A stretch of DNA of 64,000 nucleotides from Cercis canadensis. Its lineage: Eukaryota > Streptophyta > Magnoliopsida > Fabales > Fabaceae. Location of the stretch: contig QAOA01002976.1 in NCBI GenBank assembly GCA_003255065.1, forward strand, positions 86,411 through 150,410, in the 5' to 3' direction. The position numbers were made by a program, and so were the translations under genes. Every line of letters starts with the position of its first letter. Position 1 is the first letter of the stretch. The notes under the pieces are model-generated. The model worked only from the letters and a program-made list of their open reading frames with translations. It had not been told where the DNA came from and did not search any database. Below are positions 57,213 to 64,000 of this stretch, piece by piece.

Positions 57213-58046
57213 ATGTCAGAACCAACTGAACCTCAACTTGAAAACAAACCACAGGTAGTAGAGAAAGTAGTCCTTAATTCATTAACCCCAGAATCCGATA
57301 GAGCCACTCAGTCCAAGAAGACAGAGGAGGATTTAGTCAAGGAGGTCTACAATGAGTTAGGTACTGATTTTTCTGATTATGTTGGTTTTGATGATTCTGT
57401 ACAGGGCCAATTATGTGCTGATTGTGATGGTGAATTGCCATGTGCTGTGTGTGCTGAGATCGCTGCATTCTTGAGAGATGGAGATTCTAGTAAATCTGAT
57501 TCTACAGATTTTGAAGAAAACTCTCAAGAGACAACCCAAGGCGAACTTGACACAGCTGCTATGGTTAACTCTACACTTTTTTCTACTTTGACATCACCTT
57601 ATGTTGATTGTGCACTTGCTGAAAATTTGTTTAATCATGATCCTACTCTTGTTGTAATGGTGTATGCATGTGGAGATTTAGGAACTAATGCTGATGGATT
57701 AGGAGATTTCATGCTTCTTACCTATTCACATGCTAGGGCACTAGGTCTAGATCATGTTAGAACCTTATTTGCAAGTGACTTTTATGATATCGGTAGGAAG
57801 AATGTGGGTGTTGCATGGGCTAAACAACCCCACCATATGCCAAATTTCTCTTTGTTTACAAAGCTTGATGTGCAACCCCATAAATCCATGCATAGATCTC
57901 ACTTATCTCTTAATTCTTGCATAAATAACACTTTGTATGACACTAGTATATTTTGCAAGGATGAGCTTGCGCATGGTTGTTATAGGCTTAGATTTCTTGA
58001 GCTTCAGGTTTCTACCGGCACTTTATCAGAGACTTCAACCAGATAG
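57213..58046 (+). CDS. Conserved non-autonomous-element protein of unknown function (element D)
   Basis: 277 codons, in frame with the gag remnant; the Met at 57213 is the first after the last stop. Residues 36-49 (KTEEDLVKEVYNEL) match B. Residues 51-87 are one Cys-rich module (DFSDYVGFDD, CADCDGELPCAVCAEI), which B lacks. Residues 116-195 and 236-261 are the block shared with B (LVVMV, GLGDFMLLT, DHVRTL, DTSIFCKDEL). The last dozen codons are RT-derived DNA in the wrong frame. The nucleotide differences from B include many silent ones, hinting at past selection. I recognise no family. Confidence 0.58.
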   Translation: MSEPTEPQLENKPQVVEKVVLNSLTPESDRATQSKKTEEDLVKEVYNELGTDFSDYVGFDDSVQGQLCADCDGELPCAVCAEIAAFLRDGDSSKSDSTDFEENSQETTQGELDTAAMVNSTLFSTLTSPYVDCALAENLFNHDPTLVVMVYACGDLGTNADGLGDFMLLTYSHARALGLDHVRTLFASDFYDIGRKNVGVAWAKQPHHMPNFSLFTKLDVQPHKSMHRSHLSLNSCINNTLYDTSIFCKDELAHGCYRLRFLELQVSTGTLSETSTR

Positions 58047-58202
58047 CCATCCCGTTGTCCAGCCTTTCTGCGGAAAGATGTGGAGTTTCTGTTTGATCAG
58101 CAGTGCAAGGAAGTTTTCAACCGCCTCAAGTCATTCTATGAGGGCGCTCAAGAGGACATCGTGGAGGAGGTCCACTTGCAAGATGCCATCTACCTCCACT
58201 GA
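58005..58202 (+). pseudogene. pol: Element D fused RT and integrase-tail scar
   Basis: In another frame from the ORF above: GFYRHFIRDFNQIAIPLSSL (RT thumb and connection), a one-base insertion, KDVEFLFDQQ, then NRLKSFYEGAQEDIVEEVHL and stop at 58200-58202 (integrase tail). The deleted segment runs from early RNase H to the end of integrase; the join falls near the shared NRLK. Confidence 0.78.
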
Positions 58203-58314
58203 TAAGGATGTTTCTTCTCTCTCTTTTATTTTACTTGTCCTTATGTGACTGCTTGTTATTAATTGTCATATGTTGCTACTCTTTGAAGTTTTTCCATTAA
58301 GGACAATGTAAAAT

Positions 58315-58334
58315 TTAAGCGTGGGGGAGGGATT
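58315..58334 (+). other. Internal polypurine tract-like site, element D
   Basis: TTAAGCGTGGGGGAGGGATT about 1.37 kb before the terminal tract. Confidence 0.6.
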
Positions 58335-59693
58335 TCTTTGTAGTTTAGTTGATTAGTTTTCTGTTTGCTGTTTAGTTGATTAGTTTTCTGTTTACTTTAC
58401 TGTTTTCTATTTTCTGTTTGATGTTCTTGCTGTTTTTTCTGTTTTTATTGTCAAATTTTTTTCAGTTTTAATTACCTTCCAATGATATTTTAGGATGTGA
58501 AATTTATGAAGTTGTAAGTTGAAGTAATTACACTTCAAGGTTCATAGCATGATTGAATAACTTGTTTTCCATCCTTAATTTCACATGCTTGGTTTTAGAT
58601 GTTGGATTGGTGATTAAGTTTGATAGATACATGCCTTGTGAGTTTTGAGCCTTTTGATGAATGGATTTAGCATTTGTGCTATTCTTTTCCTTCTTGTGTG
58701 ATTTTCACTCATGGAATTTGTTCACTCTAGAACTTGCTTGATTCTTTTTTAGGCTACATTTTCATTTGCATACATGAACATGATTGAGGCATTCTTTCTT
58801 GATTTAGCTACTTTGCCAAATAGCCAACCTTGTATTATTTTCCTTTGATTACCCCCTTGAGCCTATTTGCCTATCTTTGGTCTTAGCTCATTATTATGTG
58901 CCTATGTGGAAAACCATGTTGTTACCTTACCTTAAGGAATGGGAGAGCATTGGTTCATTATCTTGGAGGAGCTCTTATGCTTGTGGGTAATTAATAATGC
59001 AAGTGTGAAGGTTCTAAAATTTATAGTGCAATGTGCAAAGTGAGATGTGAAAGAAAGAAAAAAAAAAAAAAAAAGAGCCAATTGGTTCATTGAAAAAAAA
59101 AATCAGAATTGTGGAAAATAAAAAGAAAATGAAGGAATATGTGCAAAGGAAGGAGAATATGCTTTACATACTTGGAATTTAATGTTTGTCATTTGAGTTC
59201 TTCTCCAATGTTCTTTTATTTTCTTTGGGTTTTTACCTTGTGATATCCATTTTGATTCATTCCTTTACCTTGGCCTTATTACAACCTTAAATAAAGTCCT
59301 CTTGATTTATGTGTGCATTTGTTTGAGTAGTGGAGAAGTAGAAGATAAGCAAGCTTATGGTAGTGCATTTCTTCATTAGTTTGATTGAGTGAAGTACCTA
59401 CTTTCTAAACACTTGAGGGATTGAGAGTATATCTTGTGAGGATCTATCATTCTTGACTTATGCTTTCCAATTGAAGTTACCTTGTTTGTTGAGTTTGGAT
59501 GAGAAGAAATTTTATTTCATGAATGCTGTGACTTCCTTGAATTTTTAATTGCTCATCTTACTTGTGGTATGAACTTCTGCATATCTTAAATATCATTGGG
59601 AGGTGATCCTTTAGTTTTTAAATTTGTTTTTGTTTCCTTGTTCTTTCTTTTCTTAGTTTTAGAATTTTAGTTTGCCCGAGACGTGCAAAAGCT
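58335..59693 (+). other. Element D 3' non-coding region
   Basis: About 1.36 kb; starts with a short GATTAGTTTTCTGTTT duplication (58350-58395), holds an A-rich run at 59050-59100, and otherwise matches E and, more weakly, B and C. No credible gene. Confidence 0.6.
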
Positions 59694-59708
59694 AAGTGTG
59701 GGGGAATT
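59694..59708 (+). other. 3' polypurine tract, element D
   Basis: AAGTGTGGGGGAATT directly before the 3' LTR. Confidence 0.85.
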
Positions 59709-61137
59709 TGATGAACACACTTTTTATACAGTAGTTATCCCTCATATTTAGTCTTTTGAACCTCTTTTAAGCTTAATTGAGTAGGCTTGTGCCTCATTTC
59801 ATGACTTTGGATCCATTTGTGCCTAATTGCATTTTTCAGCAATATTGAGCATTTTATGCTGTCTCTGTGTTTCATGCATATCTTTAGTTCTGGATGTCTA
59901 AAAATTTCGAGTCATACCTTGTAGGAAAGCTGAGAGAATTATCTACAACTTTCATTCAGGGCTCCAAAGCCAATTCGGAAGTCCAGAAGGTCATATGTAG
60001 CCTGGAAACCAGAGAAGACATGCTATCGCAGGATCCTGACCTACATGCAGTGTTTGGGCCATAACTTGAGCTGTATATGTCATATGGACTTAAAACTGAT
60101 TCTATTGAAAAGCTAACAGACAGAGCTTCAATTGTTATGAAGACCGGTTCACCAGATTGTATACTTTAGATGGTCTTATTTTCTGTCGAAGTTCGCCGAT
60201 GGTTCCAGAAACCTGTTGGCACTTAAATGGGCCTAACTTCCTCATGACAAGTACAAATGAGCCCAAACCAAAGCCCAATGAAAGCTAAGGCCCATGGGAA
60301 TAAGTGTGCCCTAAGGGCAATTTGGGTGTGCATGTATTTTTGGAGGTCTATATGTTCAGAAAGGGGCAGCCGAAATTAATATTAGACACTTAGGATATTT
60401 TAGACAGCTTTTCAAGTTTTCTTAGTCTTTAAGTTTTCTCTCTAGATATTTTGTAAGAACTTGTCTTCTCTTGTTCATGGAGGGCTAAATCATCAAATCA
60501 ATCCAGGTTTTGGCTGTTCTGATTATTGATTCTGAGATTATGCTTTGATTGTTATTCATTTAGTTGTTAACCAAGTTCTTTCAATCCTCTGAAATATTCT
60601 GTTTGAATTTCTTAAATTCGGATTTGGATTATTCATGTGTTGATTACTTAATTGCATGTGATAAAAGAGGATTGTATGGTTAATTAATGGTTCTAAGCTT
60701 TTGGACGGATTAATTACCCTTGGCTGGATTCTGGACTTAGGTTAAACTGGACTTAAATGTTTAATTAATTCATTTAGTCTTAGTTGATCCGAATTCTGGT
60801 TGCTTAACCAGTAGATATCTATAGAGGACTGAGAGGCTTCTTGATGTTTTCTAAGGACAAGAACAAGATTAATAATTGAATGAATCATTGGAAATCAAGG
60901 ATGGATTAAAATCAGAATCAGTTGGACTTGGATTGATTGTTTTCCCTAAAGTTTACCACTTATAATTAATTTATGTTAATCAATAAAACAAACAAAACCC
61001 CCTGTTTATATGTTTCTTAATATGATTCACTACTCAGAATAATTCTTTGGTTCGACTTAGAGTTGCCTTATGCTACAAGTAGCTTAGGTAAACCGATTAT
61101 AAATTTTACTAATTTGAGGAGCCTCGGCAGCTCATCA
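59709..61137 (+). repeat. Element D 3' LTR, family 1
   Basis: 1429 bp, TGATGAACACAC to GCAGCTCATCA, very similar to the 5' copy. Confidence 0.95.
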
Positions 61138-64000
61138 GTCCCTGTATCTGACCCGAGATATCTTTCTGGCGAGTTACTGTATCTGGCAAGTGACTATTTC
61201 CTGGTGGGTCACTATATCTGGCCTGAGAACTTGTTTTAATGCGTCCTTGTATCTGACCCAAGATATCTTTCTGGAAAGTCACTGTATCTGACCCAAGATA
61301 GCTTCCTGGTGACACAATGTATCTGACACAGGATTGTTACCTGGTACGTCACTATATACGGCCCAAGAACCAGTTTCAATGCATCCCTGTATCTGACACG
61401 AGATTTCTTTCTGGAAGGTCAATGTATCTGGCATGGAACTGTTTCTTGGTGGGTCACTATAACTGGCTCGGGACCCTATTTCGGTGCGTTCATGTATTTG
61501 TCTCTGATATTTCTTGCGGTGCACTATACATGGCACATGATTGTTACCTGGTAAGTCTCTATATATAGGTTGGGAACCTGTTTCAGTGCATCCCTGTATG
61601 TGACCCGGGATATCTTATTGGCGGGTCACTGTATCTGGCATGGGACTGTTTTCTAGTGTGTCACTATTACTGGCCCGAGAACTTGTTTTATTGCGTCCAT
61701 GTATTTGACTCTAATATTTTTCTTGTAGTTCACTGCATTTGCGACGGGACTATATCCTGGTAGATCACTATATCTATCCTGGGAACCTTTTTCGGTTCGT
61801 CGCTGTATATCTGGCACGAGATTATTTCCTTGTGGGTCAGTATATCTGGTCTGGAAACTTGTTTGTGCACATCCCTGTATCTGAGCTGGGATAAATTTTT
61901 GGCAGGTCACTATATCTAGCAAGAGACTATTTCATAGAGTGACACTCTATTTGGCCTAGGAAACTATTTCGGTGCGTCCCTGTATTTGACCCGGGATATC
62001 TTTCTGGTTTGTCACTGTATTTGACACAAGATTGTTACTTGGTACGTCAATATATATGGCCCGAGAACTAGTTTTAATATGTCCCTGTATCTGACACGAG
62101 ATTTCTTTCTAGCAGGTCGCTATATCTAGGATGAGATTGTTGCCTGGTGGGTCACTATAATTGGCTTAGGGCCCTGTTTTGGTGCGTCCCTGTATCTGAC
62201 TCTGATATTTTTCTTGCGGTGCACTAGATTTGGGACGGGACTGTTTCCTAGAGTCTCACTATATCTGTCCCGGGACCCTGTTTCGGTGCATCCCTATATC
62301 GACCTGGGATATCTTTCTGGCAAGTCTTTGTATCTGGCACAGGATGTTTACCTAGGTTGTCACTCTATCTGGCCCGGAAACCTATTTCGGTGCGTTCCTG
62401 TATCTGATTCGAGATATCTTTCTTGCGAGTCATTGTATCTGGCATGGGACTATTTCCTGGTGGGTCACTATAACTGGCCCGAGATCCTGTTTCAATTTGT
62501 CCTTGTATCTAACCCAAGATATCTTCCTGGCGAGACAATCTATTTTACGCAGGATTGTTACCTGGTACATCAGTATATTTGGCCCGGGAACCAGTTTCAA
62601 TGCGTCCCTGTATCTGACACAAGATTTCTTTCGGGCAGGACGCTGTATCTGGCATGGATTTGTTTCCTGGTAGGTCACTATAACTGGCCCGAGATCATAT
62701 TTCGATGCGTCCATGTATCTGACTTTGATATTTTTCTTGCGGTGCACTATACCTGGCACATGATTGTTACCTGGTAGGTCTCTATATATAGGTTGGGAAC
62801 CTGTTTTGGTGCGTCCCTGTATGTGACCCAGGATATCTTTTTGGCGAGTCACTGTATCTGGCATGGGATTATTTCCTCGTGGGTCATTATATCTAGCCCG
62901 GGACCCTATTTCGGAGCGTCCCTGTATCTGACTCGGATATTTTTCTTATAGTTGACTATAATTGCAACAGGACTATATGCTGGCAAGTCACTATATCTAG
63001 CCCATGAACCTTTTTCGGTGCGTCACTGTATATGATCCAGGATATCTTTCTAGCGGGTCACTGTATCTGGCATCGAACTATTTTCTGGTGTGTCACTATT
63101 ACTGGGTCAGGACCTTATTTCGTTGCGTCCCTGTATCTTACTCTAATATTTTTCTTGTATTTCACCGCATCTGCAACGGGACTATATCCTGGTAGATCAC
63201 TATATCTATCTCGGGAACCTTTTTCGATTCGTCGCTCTATATCTGGCACGGGACGATATCCTTATGGGTCACTATATCTGGTCTGGGAACCTATTCTTGC
63301 GCATACTTATATCAGACCCGGGATATCTTTTTGGTAGGTCACTATATCTGACAAGGGATTGTTTCCTAGAATGACACTCTATCTAACCCAGAGAACTATT
63401 TCGGGGCATCCATGTATCTGACCCGGGATATCTTTCTGGCTTGTCACTATATTTGACACAGGATTGTTACCTGGTACGTCACTATATATGGCCCGGGAAC
63501 CAGTTTCAACGCATCCCTGTATTTGACACAAGATTTCTTTCTAGCAGGTCGCTATATCTGGCATGGATTTGTTTCCTGGTAGGTCACTATAACTGGCCCA
63601 GGACCCTATTTTGGTGCGTCCATGTATCTGACTTTGATATCTTTCTTACGGTGCACTATACCTGGCACATGATTGTTACCTAGTAGGTCTCTATATATAG
63701 GTTGGGAACCTGTTTCAGTGCGTCCCTGTATATGACCCGGGATATCTTTTTGGCGGGTCACTGTATCTGGCATGGGATTATTTCCTGGTGGGTCACTATA
63801 ACTGGCCCGGGACCCTATTTCAGTGCGTCCCTGTATCTGACTTGGATATTTTTCTTGTAGTGTACTGTAATTGCAACGGGACTACATGCTGGTAGGTCAC
63901 TATATCTAGCCCATGAACCTTTTTTGGTGCGTCGCTGTATATGATCTGAGATATCTTTCTGGCGGGTCACTGTATCTGGCATCAGACTGTTTCCTAGTGT
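61138..64000 (+). repeat. Satellite block 7, runs off the right edge
   Basis: 2863 bp of satellite. Within it a shorter period shows: the variant AGGTTGGGAAC occurs at 61568, 62791 and 63698, the last two about 908 bp (26 x 35) apart with the intervening order of variants repeated. Order also matches 51300-52500. Confidence 0.95.

Larger units (their letters stand above)
54618..61137 (+). mobile_element. Element D: non-autonomous Athila-like element, family 1 LTRs
   Basis: 6520 bp with a perfect target duplication GTCCC (54613-54617 and 61138-61142). LTRs 54618-56047 and 59709-61137 are very similar. Internal region: leader, gag remnant with zinc knuckle, conserved ORF, RT-integrase scar, two purine tracts. 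Capsid, protease and most of pol are deleted. The internal coding region resembles that of B, which has family 2 LTRs. Confidence 0.95.

Noticed and set aside
1..64000. Host genes, tRNA, rRNA or a hidden defence or biosynthetic system
   Set aside because: Every stretch longer than 300 bp is accounted for by satellite, LTR or retrotransposon interior; nothing else with coding motifs was found on either strand.

Overview
This looks like plant nuclear DNA, most likely from a eudicot and from gene-poor heterochromatin. I see no host gene, tRNA, rRNA or CRISPR array. It consists of one large tandem-repeat (satellite) array broken up by LTR retrotransposons. The elements have a primer-binding site matching the 3' end of plant tRNA-Asp, the order gag-protease-RT-RNase H-integrase, no chromodomain after the integrase, LTRs of 1.25-1.43 kb and a long non-coding stretch before the 3' LTR. 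These traits fit the Athila branch of Ty3/gypsy. The species cannot be named from the sequence.

Layout, left to right: element A (1-5102, minus, cut by the window start); a 92-bp satellite sliver; element B (5195-11681, plus); satellite; solo LTR of family 1 (12246-13666); satellite; solo LTR of family 2 (17703-18986); satellite; element C (21884-32395, minus, with a 67-N gap), followed by a 92-bp remnant of a second element; satellite; solo LTR of family 2 (35785-37102); satellite; element E (41883-48220, minus); satellite; element D (54618-61137, plus); satellite to the right edge. About 25 kb is satellite, all in one orientation, and about 39 kb is retrotransposon. B, D, E and the three solo LTRs have recognisable 5-bp target duplications made of satellite sequence, and the satellite resumes in phase after each.

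There are two unrelated LTR families. Family 1 begins TGATGAACACAC and ends GCAGCTCATCA (A, D, E and the solo at 12246). Family 2 begins TGATAA and ends GGCACCCGTCA (B, C and the solos at 17703 and 35785). C is the only copy in view with the whole gag-pol, and it is dead: ten internal stops, two frameshifts and an altered integrase active site. A is a gag-protease frame leaving the window. B, D and E are deletion derivatives that keep both LTRs, primer site, leader and purine tracts but have lost most of pol. B and D carry the same shrunken internal region under different LTR families. E alone keeps an unbroken reading frame.

The main observations are: (1) a short hairpin at the same place in the leader of all five elements, with stem sequences that differ but still pair; (2) a satellite ordered on three scales, 35 bp, 105 bp and about 4.0-4.3 kb; (3) stop codons that are mostly TAG, often at former CAG codons, in frames otherwise free of indels; (4) a second, internal polypurine tract about 1.2-1.4 kb before the true one in the four elements where it can be seen; (5) a conserved protein block of unknown function shared by B and D. 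Two single-n positions sit at the joints of near-identical duplications and probably mark assembly joins.
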